Below, piece after piece: positions 25,241 through 33,567 of a stretch of 64,000 nucleotides of DNA. Where the stretch lies: positions 21,637-85,636 of the forward strand of contig NZ_JABFMP010000030.1 of the NCBI RefSeq assembly GCF_013359595.1, read 5' to 3'. Source of the DNA: Pseudomonas sp. C1C7 (GTDB taxonomy: Bacteria; Pseudomonadota; Gammaproteobacteria; Pseudomonadales; Pseudomonadaceae). The notes under the pieces are model-generated. The model saw only the letters and a program-made list of their open reading frames with translations. It made no database searches and was not told the origin of the DNA. The translations under genes were made by a program, and so were the position numbers. How positions within the stretch are numbered: position 1 is the first letter of the stretch; each line of letters starts with the position of its first letter.

Positions 25241-25337
25241 CCTGTAGGAGCGAGGCTTGCCCGCGAAGAGGCCGGCACATCCAACATCAATGCTGTCTGA
25301 CCAGACGCCTTCGCAGGCAAGCCTTGCTCCTACAGGG
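25241..25337. repeat. REPIN
   Basis: CCTGTAGGAGCGAGGCTTGC and inverse GGCAAGCCTTGCTCCTACAGG; spacer has GAGGCCGGCACATCCAACAT as in 55933. Together with 25103 it fills the whole gap between nirD and the NTF2-like gene. Confidence 0.85.
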
Positions 25338-25383
25338 GTTGTGTCGTTCACAAATCCGGCGGTTGAGCACCGAAACCGATGGA

Positions 25384-25815
25384 TCAGAATTTATAGGCCT
25401 GTCGTCCTACAAGTAGCCATTTTCCACCCTGTTTCTGCCAGATCTGGAAGTTCTCGATCTCGGTCGGCACCACATCATTGCCCTTGATCGCCTGCGCCGA
25501 GAAGTGGTGGCGGACCAGTGCGACATCCCCGGAAACGGTGATGGTCTGGTTCTGCATTTCCAGGGTCTTGAACGCGCTTTTCCCCGTTTCGATATCGTCG
25601 ATGAACGCCTTTTTGTCCTGGATCTTGCCGCTGGAATGCCCGTAGGTCAGGTTGTCGGCGGTCAGGGCCTGTAGTTGCGCGATGTTCTTGTGCAGCATCG
25701 CGTCGGTCAGATGATCGACAGCCTGGGCAACGTCCTTGTCACTGGTGGAAGGGGCGGCGGCGACGTAGCCGCTGAACAGGCAGAGAAAACCAACCAGCAC
25801 TTTGACTCTTTTCAT
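25384..25815 (-). CDS. Exported NTF2-like (DUF4440-type) protein
   Basis: 143 residues with a signal peptide (cleaved after VAA, about residue 20). The alpha+beta cone fold of the NTF2/SnoaL superfamily shows in DHLTDAMLHKNIAQLQALTADNLTYGHSSGKI and the C-terminal ENFQIWQKQGGKWLLVGRQ. AAGGAA lies eight bases before the ATG at 25815, which rules out the longer start. Family members are enzymes or ligand-binding proteins; the role of exported forms is not known. Confidence 0.78.
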   Translation of the reverse strand: MKRVKVLVGFLCLFSGYVAAAPSTSDKDVAQAVDHLTDAMLHKNIAQLQALTADNLTYGHSSGKIQDKKAFIDDIETGKSAFKTLEMQNQTITVSGDVALVRHHFSAQAIKGNDVVPTEIENFQIWQKQGGKWLLVGRQAYKF

Positions 25816-26032
25816 GGTATTTCCTTGTTGTTGTAGGTCGTCGTACAACCTATCAGGTTTTCTCTGAAATGGAAGACGGGGCAAAGGGGATCGGTCCGAA
25901 ACCACGACTACCGCACGTCGTAAAACCCGCTATAACCGGATGCAGGCTTTCAACAACCGCAGATGCGCGCCGATAACCTTTTCAGCAATGGGCTTGCATC
26001 ATTCGAAAGCGTGCGAAAAGAGGAACCACAGA

Positions 26033-27646
26033 GTGTCCATAAAACTGCGTTTACTGTTGCTGATCGGGACAGGCGTGCTCACCGCGTTGATCATGGGGCT
26101 GGTGAGTTACCTTGGGAATGGCCAGATGGCCCAGGCGGTGCAGGACAATGACGTCAGCATGTCCGCACTGCGCAATCATCTGGAAGCCGACATGATGCAC
26201 GACGCCCTGCGCGCCGACGTGCTCTCGGCGATGCTGGTGGGATTGGACAAAAGCACCAGCAGCAAGGCCGATGTGCGCGGTTCCCTGGAGGAGCACGCCG
26301 CGCATTTCCGGCAGATGCTTGGGGACAACCTGAAGCTGCCGGTCAACGACACCCTCAAGACCGCGCTGAACCAGATCAAACCCAGCCTGGACACCTACAT
26401 CGGGGCTGCCGAGCGCATTGTCGGCCTGGCGTTGGAAAATCCCGACGCCGCGCAAAAGGAATTGAGCGCCTTCAACGCCACGTTCAGCCAACTGGAAGAC
26501 CAGATGGCGGCGCTCAGCGAGCTGATTGAAACCAACACGCAGCACACCAGCCAGGGCACGGCGCAGGCCATCAGCAATGCCAACCTCACCGTCGGCGCGG
26601 TGCTCATCGCCAGCCTGTTGTTGCTGCTGTTGCTGGGTCGCTCGGCCATCGTCAGCATCATGGGGCCGTTGCAGACCGCCAGCCGCATCGCCGACAGCAT
26701 CGCACACGGCAACCTCAGCGAGCCGATCACCGAGACTCGACGCAACGACGAAGCCGGCCAGCTGATCCGAAGCCTGGCCACCATGCAGCGGGATCTGCGC
26801 GGCATGATCGAGGTGGTGCGCAGCAACGCCCATGGCGTCAGTGGCATGAGCGAACGGCTGAGCAACGGCTGCCACGAAGTCGCCGGCAGCAGCCAGCAAC
26901 AGAGCGCCGCCGCCAGCACCATGGCCGCGGCCGCCAGCGAAATGACCGCGAGCATCGAAGAAATCACCCGTCACGCCGAGCGCGCCCTGGACATGGCCAA
27001 TCAGGCCGAGACCCTGGCCAAGGATGGCGGGCGGGTGATCCACCAGGTGGTCAACGACATGGACGGTATCGCCCGCTCCGCGCAGCAGTCGGCCCAGGTG
27101 ATCCGCACGCTGGACAAGGAATCCGAGGGGATTTTCAGCATTATCCAGGTGATCAAGGGCATTGCCGACCAAACCAACCTGCTGGCACTGAACGCCGCCA
27201 TCGAAGCGGCCCGCGCCGGTGAGCAGGGCCGCGGTTTCGCCGTGGTGGCCGACGAAGTGCGCAGCCTGGCCGGCCGCACCAGCGCCTCCACCCAGGAAAT
27301 CGCCGCCATGGTCTCGCGCATCCAGCAAAACACTCGCGAAGCGGTGACCAGCATGGAGGCGGGCGTGGCCCAGGTCGACAAAGGCATGGCCGTCACCGCC
27401 GAAGTCGAACGCGCCATCCGCGAAATCCTCGACGCCACCCTCAACACCACGCAACTGGTCAACGACATCAGCCGCACCATCGGCGAACAGAGCCTGGCCA
27501 GCAACGAGATTGCCCATCAGGTGGAGATGATCGCCGGGATGTCGGAGGGCAACAGCAAGGTGATCGGGGAGACGGCTTCGACTACCGATGAGTTGTCGAG
27601 TCTGGCGGGGAGGTTGTCGCAATCGGTGGATCGGTTCAGGCTCTAA
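26033..27646 (+). CDS. Methyl-accepting chemotaxis protein
   Basis: 537 residues from a GTG start (AGAGGAA nine bases ahead; the upstream ATG codons give a non-homologous tail). TM1 at residues 5-27, a periplasmic all-helical sensor of about 155 residues (four-helix-bundle type), TM2 near 184-205, HAMP, then the signalling hairpin with the invariant tip DQTNLLALNAAIEAARAGEQGRGFAVVADEVR (residues quoted in part: tip at about 377-410). No C-terminal CheR-binding pentapeptide is seen. The ligand is unknown. Single gene between repeat-filled gaps. Confidence 0.9.
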   Translation: MSIKLRLLLLIGTGVLTALIMGLVSYLGNGQMAQAVQDNDVSMSALRNHLEADMMHDALRADVLSAMLVGLDKSTSSKADVRGSLEEHAAHFRQMLGDNLKLPVNDTLKTALNQIKPSLDTYIGAAERIVGLALENPDAAQKELSAFNATFSQLEDQMAALSELIETNTQHTSQGTAQAISNANLTVGAVLIASLLLLLLLGRSAIVSIMGPLQTASRIADSIAHGNLSEPITETRRNDEAGQLIRSLATMQRDLRGMIEVVRSNAHGVSGMSERLSNGCHEVAGSSQQQSAAASTMAAAASEMTASIEEITRHAERALDMANQAETLAKDGGRVIHQVVNDMDGIARSAQQSAQVIRTLDKESEGIFSIIQVIKGIADQTNLLALNAAIEAARAGEQGRGFAVVADEVRSLAGRTSASTQEIAAMVSRIQQNTREAVTSMEAGVAQVDKGMAVTAEVERAIREILDATLNTTQLVNDISRTIGEQSLASNEIAHQVEMIAGMSEGNSKVIGETASTTDELSSLAGRLSQSVDRFRL

Positions 27647-27689
27647 AGTTCGCGCGCCCACCGCGTTCTCCTGCAGGAACTCGATCAAA

Positions 27690-27778
27690 TGTGGGAGCGG
27701 GCTTGCCCGCGAAGGCGGGCGACCCGATTGCCAGGATGTACCCGGTTTTCTGTAGGAGCGAGGCTTGCCCGCGAAGGC
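27690..27778. repeat. Two REPs in direct orientation
   Basis: TGTGGGAGCGGGCTTGCCCG (27690) and TGTAGGAGCGAGGCTTGCCC (27751), same orientation, 61 bases apart, unlike the inverted pairs elsewhere in the window. Confidence 0.75.
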
Positions 27779-27783
27779 TTTCT

Positions 27784-27975
27784 TATTGGGTACATATCCA
27801 TTTCTGCGGTAACGGCCGCTATTGGTTCCGACCTTACGGCGGGTCACTTGGAAGAGCGCCAAGTAACCAAGCGCTTTTATCCCCTGACGTCCGGTGCCTC
27901 GCCTAGGCTCGGCCTTCCGACGGGGCGCATCAAAATCAAAAGCGAGGCGGTCTACCGGCCGGCCTGATCGCGGTC
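27784..27975. repeat. Longer dispersed intergenic repeat, copy A
   Basis: About 190 bases starting GGGTACATATCCATTTCTGC, with GGTAACGGCCGCTATTGGTT, then GCGCCAAGTAACCAAGCGCT and GGTGCCTCGCCTAGGCTCGG. A related start (TGTGTACATATCCGTTGCTGC) occurs at 63921, cut by the window end. It reads open in one frame but has no protein-like composition. Confidence 0.6.
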
Positions 27976-27978
27976 CCG

Positions 27979-28064
27979 TGTAGGAGCTGCCGAAGGCTGC
28001 GATCTTTTGATCTTGATCTTGAAGATCAAAAGATCGCAGCCTCGTTGCACTCGGCAGCTCCTGC
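27979..28064. repeat. Long palindromic dispersed repeat, copy 3
   Basis: TGTAGGAGCTGCCGAAGGCT with GATCTTTTGATC and inverted partner GATCAAAAGATCGCAGCC; the right arm carries a CTCGTTGCACT insertion before CGGCAGCTCCTGCA. Preceded by the same CCTGATCGCGGTCCCG flank as copy 1. Confidence 0.82.
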
Positions 28065-28107
28065 AGTGGTTCGGTGTTGACCACACATTTTTTGCTCACG
28101 AACGAAT

Positions 28108-28134
28108 CTGTGGGAGCGAGCCTGCTCGCGATGA
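28108..28134. repeat. Single REP palindrome
   Basis: CTGTGGGAGCGAGCCTGCTCGCGATG, 30 bases before the ilvD 3' end. Confidence 0.75.
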
Positions 28135-28163
28135 GGCCCGAAAGGCCAATCCATAACTCAGGG

Positions 28164-29846
28164 TCAAAGATACTTATCCGTCACCGCCCCCTCCGAAGCA
28201 CTGCACACCGTCTTCGCATACTTGGCCAGCACCCCGCGCCGATACTTCGACTGGGGCCGCACCCAGCGGGCCTTGCGTTCGGCCAACACCGCGTCCGACA
28301 CATCCACGGTAATTTCCCGCGTCTCGGCATCGATGGTGATCCTGTCGCCATCCTCGACCAGGGCAATCGGCCCGCCCTCAAAGGCTTCCGGGGTGATATG
28401 CCCCACCACGAAACCATGGGAACCACCGGAAAAACGCCCGTCGGTTATCAACGCCACATCCTTGCCCAACCCTTTGCCCATCACCGCCGACGTCGGTGAA
28501 AGCATTTCGCGCATGCCCGGTCCGCCCTTGGGGCCTTCGTAGCGGATCACGATCACCTCGCCAGGCTGCACTTCGCCGTTGAGAATGCCGGCCAGCGCGC
28601 CTTCCTCGCCGTGATACACCCGCGCCTTGCCTTCGAAGCGCAGGCCCTCCTTGCCGGTGATCTTGGCCACCGCGCCGGTGGGCGAGAGGTTGCCGCGCAG
28701 CACCACCAGGTGAGAGTCCTTTTTGATCGGCTGGTCGAAGGGCAGGATCACGTCCTGGCCGTCGGGGTAGTCGGCGACATCGGCGAGGTTTTCGGCGAGG
28801 GTCTTGCCGGTCACGGTCATCACGTCGCCGTGGAGCATGCCGGCGGCGAGCATGCGTTTCATCAGCGGCTGGATACCGCCGATGGCCACCAGCTCGCTCA
28901 TCATGTACTTGCCGCTGGGGCGCAGGTCGGCGACCACCGGGGAGATTTTGCCCAGTTCGACGAAGTCATCCAGGCTCAGTTCGACGTCCACCGCGTGGGC
29001 CATGGCCAGCAGGTGCAGCACGGCATTGGTGGAGCCGGCGAGGGCGATCACCACGCGAATGGCGTTTTCGAAAGCCTTTCGGGTCATGATGTCCCGGGGT
29101 TTGAGGTCGAGCTTGAGCAGTTCCATCACCTGCTGCCCGGCGCGGAAGCTGTCCGAGGCCTTGTCGCTGCCGATGGCGTCCTGGGAGCTGGAACCGGGCA
29201 GGCTCATGCCCAGCGCTTCGATGGCCGATGCCATGGTGTTGGCGGTGTACATGCCGCCGCACGAGCCGGGGCCGGGAATGGCCACTTCCTCGATCTGCTT
29301 GACCTGGATCGCGTTGATGTCACCCCGGGCATGCTGGCCCACGGCTTCGAACACGGAAATGATGTCGGTGTGGCCGGCACCCGGGCGGATGGTGCCGCCG
29401 TAGACGAAGATCGACGGCCGATTGAGCCGCGCCATGCCGATCAGGCAGCCGGGCATGTTCTTGTCGCAACCGCCCACGGTCACCAGGCCGTCGAACCCTT
29501 CGCAACCGACCACCGTTTCGATGGAATCGGCGATCACCTCGCGCGATACCAGCGAATACTTCATGCCTTCGGTGCCGTTGGCGATGCCGTCGGAGATGGT
29601 GATGGTGTTGAACACGACCCCTTTGGCGCCGGCGGCATTCGCGCCTTTTTCCGCTTCCAGGGCCAGCTTGTCGATGTGCATGTTGCACGGCGTGACCATG
29701 GCCCAGGTGGAGGCGATGCCGATCTGCGGCTTGGTGAAGTCTTCATCGGTAAAGCCCACGGCCCGCAGCATGGCCCGGGCCGGGGCGGCTTCGACGCCGT
29801 CGATGACTTCGGAGGAATATTTGCGCAAATCGTCTTTGTCGCTCAT
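28164..29846 (-). CDS. ilvD: Dihydroxy-acid dehydratase
   Basis: 560 residues. Catalyses dehydration of dihydroxy-acids in valine, isoleucine and pantothenate synthesis. The three iron-sulphur cysteines are at Cys54 (MVTPCNMH), Cys127 (VGGCDKNMPGC) and Cys196 (GPGSCGGMY), with Lys129 in the CDK motif that is carbamylated in the family, and the C-terminal RFSGGSHGFVVGHI. The length is that of the shorter IlvD/Edd class rather than the roughly 613-residue E. coli type, so a second ilvD may exist elsewhere. Sugar-acid dehydratases share the fold, but the cysteine context favours IlvD. Confidence 0.9.
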   Translation of the reverse strand: MSDKDDLRKYSSEVIDGVEAAPARAMLRAVGFTDEDFTKPQIGIASTWAMVTPCNMHIDKLALEAEKGANAAGAKGVVFNTITISDGIANGTEGMKYSLVSREVIADSIETVVGCEGFDGLVTVGGCDKNMPGCLIGMARLNRPSIFVYGGTIRPGAGHTDIISVFEAVGQHARGDINAIQVKQIEEVAIPGPGSCGGMYTANTMASAIEALGMSLPGSSSQDAIGSDKASDSFRAGQQVMELLKLDLKPRDIMTRKAFENAIRVVIALAGSTNAVLHLLAMAHAVDVELSLDDFVELGKISPVVADLRPSGKYMMSELVAIGGIQPLMKRMLAAGMLHGDVMTVTGKTLAENLADVADYPDGQDVILPFDQPIKKDSHLVVLRGNLSPTGAVAKITGKEGLRFEGKARVYHGEEGALAGILNGEVQPGEVIVIRYEGPKGGPGMREMLSPTSAVMGKGLGKDVALITDGRFSGGSHGFVVGHITPEAFEGGPIALVEDGDRITIDAETREITVDVSDAVLAERKARWVRPQSKYRRGVLAKYAKTVCSASEGAVTDKYL

Positions 29847-30244
29847 GACTTCACCTCAAACGTTCGTCGAGCCGATTCGATGTAAAAGTCTGAACAAGTA
29901 TAGAGCGCCAGGGGCGGCTCCCCGGACTATCCGGTCATCAACAGACGCGCGGGTTTGCCGTGTCGTGATATTCTTCGCGCCAACTTGGTTTGACCTATTC
30001 AGTTTTCCTGCCTCCGAGGCGGGCGAACGGAATCACTGTCGCTCAAGTAGCTGAAGCCAAAAAAGATAAAAAGTCAGTTCAGTAGGGACCTATAACGGGG
30101 GTCGATGCAGTTCGTCGGCCTTGTGTGCCCACCCTGCGAAACTTGTGACCGAGCGCCCACGACATTTGCCTGAATGCCGTGAAACAAGGGGCTCGCGAGC
30201 TAAGGATCAAAAGGGCGGATGACGTTTTATCAAAGGTGTTACAG
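29847..30244. other. Divergent promoter region between ilvD and mqo
   Basis: 398 bases with no supported gene. It must hold the promoters of both flanking genes. CCTGCCTC-CGAGGCGGG (about 30009-30025) is an imperfect hairpin. An A-rich patch (AAAAAAGATAAAAAGTCAG, near 30059-30077) may mark the mqo promoter region. No recognised riboswitch or attenuator was seen. Confidence 0.4.
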
Positions 30245-31885
30245 ATGTTTAAGAAAGTGAATACGGCCCTGCTGGGTCTGGCTTTGTCGTTGGGGATGAC
30301 GACAACCCAGGCCGCGGAAGCCAAGAAAGTCGATGTGTTGCTGGTTGGCGGCGGCATCATGAGCGCAACCCTGGGTGTGTGGCTCAACGAGCTGGAGCCC
30401 GGCACCTCGATGGAAATGATCGAGCGTCTGGACGGCGTCGCCCTGGAAAGCTCCAACGGCTGGAACAACGCCGGTACCGGTCACTCCGCCCTGGCCGAAC
30501 TGAACTACACCCCGGAAGACGACAAGGGCAACGTGTCGATTCCCAAGGCCGTCGAAATCAACGAAGCGTTCCAGGTTTCCCGTCAGTTCTGGGCCTGGCA
30601 GGTCCAGCAGGGCGTGCTGAAGAACCCGCGCTCGTTCATCAACACCACGCCGCACATGAGCTTCGTGTGGGGCGATGACAACATCAAGTTCCTGAAAAAG
30701 CGCTATGAGGCCCTGCAGGCCAGCCCGCTGTTCGCCGGCATGCAGTACTCCGAAGATCCGGCTGTGATCAAGAAGTGGGTCCCGCTGATGATGGAAGGGC
30801 GTGACCCGAACCAGAAAGTCGCGGCCACCTGGAGCCCGCTGGGTACCGACATGAACTTCGGCGAAATCACTCGCCAGTTCGTTGCGCACCTGCAGACCAC
30901 GCCGAAATTCGACCTGAAGCTGTCCAGCGAAGTGCAGGACATCACCCGCAACGAAGACGGCACCTGGCGCGTCAGCTACAAAAACCTGAAAGACGGCAGC
31001 AAGTCCGAAACCGACGCCAAGTTCGTCTTCATCGGCGCCGGCGGCGGTGCCCTGCACCTGCTGCAGAAGTCGGGCATCCCTGAAGCCCGTGAATACGCCG
31101 GCTTCCCGGTGGGTGGCTCGTTCCTGGTGACCGATAACCCGGCCATCGCCGAGCAGCACCTGGCCAAGGCCTACGGCAAAGCCTCCGTCGGCGCGCCGCC
31201 GATGTCGGTTCCACACCTGGACACCCGCGTGCTCGACGGCAAGCGCGTGATCCTGTTTGGCCCATTCGCGACCTTCAGCACCAAGTTCCTCAAGGAAGGT
31301 TCGTACCTGGACCTGCTGACCACCACCACGACCCACAACGTGTGGCCGATGACCCGCGTGGGCATCAAGGAATACCCGCTGGTGGAGTACCTGGCCGGCC
31401 AACTGATGCTGTCTGACGAAGACCGCCTCAACGCCCTGAAGGAGTACTTCCCGAACGCCAAGGCTGAAGACTGGCGTCTGTGGCAAGCGGGCCAGCGCGT
31501 GCAGATCATCAAGCGTGACGAAGCCGCCGGTGGCGTGCTGAAGCTGGGCACCGAAATCGTCGCTGCCGGCGACGGCTCCATCGCCGGCCTGCTGGGCGCC
31601 TCCCCAGGTGCCTCGACCGCTGCGCCGATCATGCTGTCGGTGATCCAGAAGGTGTTCAAGGACAAGGTCGCGACCCCTGAGTGGCAGGAAAAACTGCACA
31701 AGATCGTCCCGAGCTACGGCACCCAGCTGAACAGCGACCCGGCCAAAGTGGCCGAGGAGTGGGCCTACACCGCCAAGGTGCTGGAACTGCCAACCCCACC
31801 GGTCATCGGCCAGCCAGCGCCGGCTGTTGAAGCCGAACAGGCCAAGCCTGTGAAAGAGAGTGCAGCGAACGACATGGCGCTGTAA
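30245..31885 (+). CDS. mqo: Malate:quinone oxidoreductase
   Basis: 546 residues. FAD enzyme of the inner-membrane face that oxidises malate to oxaloacetate and passes electrons to quinone, replacing or supplementing NAD malate dehydrogenase. After an N-terminal signal-like segment (TALLGLALSLGMTTTQAAEA), the dinucleotide fold is VDVLLVGGGIMSATLG, then the Mqo hallmarks NNAGTGHSALAELNYTPE and GAGGGALHLLQKSGIPE and a C-terminal LLGASPGASTA. AAAGGTG lies eight bases ahead of the ATG at 30245, which decides the start. The presence of a cleavable-looking signal is a known oddity of some Pseudomonas Mqo. Confidence 0.94.
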   Translation: MFKKVNTALLGLALSLGMTTTQAAEAKKVDVLLVGGGIMSATLGVWLNELEPGTSMEMIERLDGVALESSNGWNNAGTGHSALAELNYTPEDDKGNVSIPKAVEINEAFQVSRQFWAWQVQQGVLKNPRSFINTTPHMSFVWGDDNIKFLKKRYEALQASPLFAGMQYSEDPAVIKKWVPLMMEGRDPNQKVAATWSPLGTDMNFGEITRQFVAHLQTTPKFDLKLSSEVQDITRNEDGTWRVSYKNLKDGSKSETDAKFVFIGAGGGALHLLQKSGIPEAREYAGFPVGGSFLVTDNPAIAEQHLAKAYGKASVGAPPMSVPHLDTRVLDGKRVILFGPFATFSTKFLKEGSYLDLLTTTTTHNVWPMTRVGIKEYPLVEYLAGQLMLSDEDRLNALKEYFPNAKAEDWRLWQAGQRVQIIKRDEAAGGVLKLGTEIVAAGDGSIAGLLGASPGASTAAPIMLSVIQKVFKDKVATPEWQEKLHKIVPSYGTQLNSDPAKVAEEWAYTAKVLELPTPPVIGQPAPAVEAEQAKPVKESAANDMAL

Positions 31886-31913
31886 TTCGCCTTTACGCTG
31901 AACTGCTGAAAGG

Positions 31914-31952
31914 AAAGCCCGCTGAATCGGTGACGGTCAGCGGGCTTTTTAT
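31914..31952 (+). terminator. Rho-independent terminator of mqo
   Basis: AAAGCCCGCTGA-ATCGGTGACGG-TCAGCGGGCTTT, a perfect 12-bp stem, ending in TTTTTATT. Strong intrinsic terminator 29 bases after the mqo stop. Confidence 0.93.
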
Positions 31953-31973
31953 TGCTCGGAATCTGGCCCGCCT

Positions 31974-32067
31974 CTGTAGGAGCGAAGCTTGCTCGCGAAA
32001 GCGGTGTGTCAGGCAATGAAGATGTTGAATCTGCCGGCCTCTTCGCGGGCAAGCCCGCTCCCACAGG
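31974..32067. repeat. REPIN
   Basis: CTGTAGGAGCGAAGCTTGCT with inverse GGCAAGCCCGCTCCCACAGG; spacer contains GTGTCAGGCAATGAAGATGT and CTGCCGGCCTCTTCGCGG. Nearly identical spacer in the next copy at 32109. Confidence 0.85.
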
Positions 32068-32108
32068 TTCAGTGGGTGTACGCAAAACCTGCGGCCAACC
32101 CAAGCCGT

Positions 32109-32201
32109 TGTGGGAGCGGGCTTGCCCGCGATGGCGGTGTTTCAGGCAATGAAAATGTTGGATCTGCCGGCCTCTTCGCGGGCAAGCCTCGCTCCTACAG
32201 G
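32109..32201. repeat. REPIN, tandem neighbour of 31974
   Basis: TTGTGGGAGCGGGCTTGCCC and inverse GGCAAGCCTCGCTCCTACAGG, with spacer GTTTCAGGCAATGAAAATGT. The two REPINs repeat head to tail with a period of about 135 bases. Confidence 0.85.
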
Positions 32202-32242
32202 TTTTGTAGACTCACGCAAATTTTGCGACCAACCAAAACCAC

Positions 32243-32270
32243 TGTGGGAGCGAGCCTGCTCGCGATAAAT
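32243..32270. repeat. Single REP palindrome
   Basis: TGTGGGAGCGAGCCTGCTCGCGATAA, third REP unit in this 400-base cluster. Confidence 0.75.
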
Positions 32271-32289
32271 CCTGGGTTAACACTGTCTG

Positions 32290-32360
32290 GGTAGGCGCTG
32301 CCGAAGGCTGCGACTGCTTTTGAAAAACCGCAGCTTTGTTGCACTCGACAGCTCCTACGG
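32290..32360. repeat. Degenerate palindromic repeat, copy 4
   Basis: GGTAGGCGCTGCCGAAGGCTGCG resembles the arm of copies at 7376 and 27979; the right side GCACTCGACAGCTCCTACGG keeps the outer palindrome but the inner arm is eroded. Confidence 0.6.
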
Positions 32361-32504
32361 GAAGTGAGCACCCCGAATCTCATCTGATCCGTATTTTTCA
32401 TCGCTTTCTGCCTCTGTAATGCACTCAGTTCACCCCGCACAATAGCGGCACGTTCCGCAGTCACACTCGCGGTGCACCGCAAAACTCAATGTGCAGGGGG
32501 TCTT

Positions 32505-32588
32505 ATGGGCAAGATGGCGATTTTTCTGGGTGGCTTTCTGGTGGTGACCATTCTGATTGGCCTGCTGGCGACGATTTCGCCAGTGTGA
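32505..32588 (+). CDS. 27-residue membrane microprotein
   Basis: ATGGGCAAGATGGCG begins an open frame encoding MGKMAIFLGGFLVV then TILIGLLATISPV and TGA: one hydrophobic helix with a basic N-terminus, so a single-pass inner-membrane peptide. GCAGGGGG stands about seven bases ahead of the ATG. It is free-standing between a REP cluster and a VOC gene 49 bases downstream. No function is known to me; the composition and ribosome site, not homology, are the basis of the call. Confidence 0.6.
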   Translation: MGKMAIFLGGFLVVTILIGLLATISPV

Positions 32589-32637
32589 GGGAAGCTGGCT
32601 ATGATTGACCGGGATTGATTCATTCCTTGAGGTCAAC

Positions 32638-32985
32638 ATGGCTTTGACGCTTTTGCTGCGCTGCAGCGATCTGGACGGCACGCGCCGGTACTACCGCGAC
32701 ACACTGGGCTTCACCGTGTTCGACTCCGCGCAGTCGACCCTTACCGTGGTGCTGGAGGATTGTCGGATCACCTTCACCCAGCAGGACCTGTGGGGCACTG
32801 CGATGGCGTGTTCCGGCACGATCTACTGCGCGATTTCCGAAGTGGATCGGTACTACGATTCGGTCAAGGACAAGGTCGAGATTGCTTGGCCGTTGCAGGA
32901 CATGCCGTACGGATCACGGGAGTTCGGCGTGCGCGATTGCAATGGGTATTACCTGGCGTTTGCGCAGCTTTCGGCGGTTGGCTGA
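32638..32985 (+). CDS. VOC-family protein
   Basis: 115 residues, one vicinal-oxygen-chelate unit: LLLRCSDLDGTRRYYRDTLGFTVFD at the N-terminus and FGVRDCNGYYLAFAQ at the C-terminus, the beta-alpha-beta-beta-beta layout of glyoxalase/bleomycin-resistance proteins. TTGAGG is nine bases ahead of the ATG. Usual metal ligands are not all obvious (no early His), so it may be a binding protein rather than a lyase. Substrate unknown. Confidence 0.78.
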   Translation: MALTLLLRCSDLDGTRRYYRDTLGFTVFDSAQSTLTVVLEDCRITFTQQDLWGTAMACSGTIYCAISEVDRYYDSVKDKVEIAWPLQDMPYGSREFGVRDCNGYYLAFAQLSAVG

Positions 32986-33010
32986 TCCGGGTTTTGTGGT
33001 GTCGGGCTCG

Positions 33011-33086
33011 CCCTTATGCCAGTCAGTTAAGCCTCGCCACAATGTGCTCATCGCCAGTTGAATCTCTTAACTGACTGGTATTAAGG
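33011..33086. repeat. MITE-like element with 21-base terminal inverted repeats
   Basis: CCCTTATGCCAGTCAGTTAAG (positions 33011-33031, 21 bases) and its inverse at 33066-33086 match at 18 of 21 positions, including a perfect 13-base inner block (CCAGTCAGTTAAG). The 34-base interior has no coding capacity. The right flank reads as the remainder of a REP (GCTTGCCCGCGAAAGCG), as if the element had entered one. Confidence 0.5.
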
Positions 33087-33108
33087 CTTGCCCGCGAAAG
33101 CGCCCGAT

Positions 33109-33495
33109 TCAATGCTTCTGCATGATCTGAATCAGATTGCCGCAAGTATCATCAAACACCGCCGTAGTCACCGGCCCCATGGCCGTCGGCGGCTGGGTGA
33201 AGCGCACACCCGCTGCGCAGAGCCGCGCATACTCGGCGTGCACGTCCTCGACTCCGAAGGACGTGAAGGGGATGCCATCCTGTTTCACCGCCGCCTTGAA
33301 TGGCTTCGCCGCCGGATGTGCGTCGGGCTCGAGCAACAATTCCACACCATGGGGATCGCCGGGAGACGTGAGCGTCAGCCAGCGGAACTGCCCCATCGGA
33401 ATGTCATGCTTGAGCTCGAAACCCAGCACATCCCGATAGAAGGCCAGCGCCTTGGCCTGGTCATCGACCATCACACTCGTGACTACGATTTTCAT
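33109..33495 (-). CDS. VOC-family protein (glyoxalase-like)
   Basis: 128 residues. VDDQAKALAFYRDVLGFELKHDIP, GVELLLEPDAHPAAKPFKAA and the C-terminal FDDTCGNLIQIMQ are typical of a subgroup of VOC proteins common in soil bacteria. The terminal D-x-x-G-N-x-I-Q metal-site region is kept, though with an extra Cys. It lies 72 bases downstream of the hydrolase gene on the same strand and may be co-transcribed. Role unknown. Confidence 0.82.
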   Translation of the reverse strand: MKIVVTSVMVDDQAKALAFYRDVLGFELKHDIPMGQFRWLTLTSPGDPHGVELLLEPDAHPAAKPFKAAVKQDGIPFTSFGVEDVHAEYARLCAAGVRFTQPPTAMGPVTTAVFDDTCGNLIQIMQKH

Positions 33496-33567
33496 CCCTC
33501 TTTCCTCGTGGGTAATCCGTGAACCGTCGTTCCCTTAACCACAGGACGACATCGGCAATCATGACGA

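Noticed and set aside
27689..27967. Open frame within the repeat at 27784
   Set aside because: Composition follows the dispersed element and REP sequence; no ribosome site or conserved motif.
26051..28099. A 682-codon minus-strand frame opposite the chemoreceptor and running into repeats
   Set aside because: It spans repeat DNA and the complement of a conserved chemoreceptor, so cannot be a real gene.
29847..30244. Long gap before mqo considered as a riboswitch
   Set aside because: No matching conserved core for a known riboswitch and no terminator next to the start; a normal divergent promoter region is simpler.
31974..32360. REP cluster considered as a CRISPR array
   Set aside because: Units are inverted palindromes with variable spacing and similar spacers, not direct repeats with unique spacers; no cas genes.
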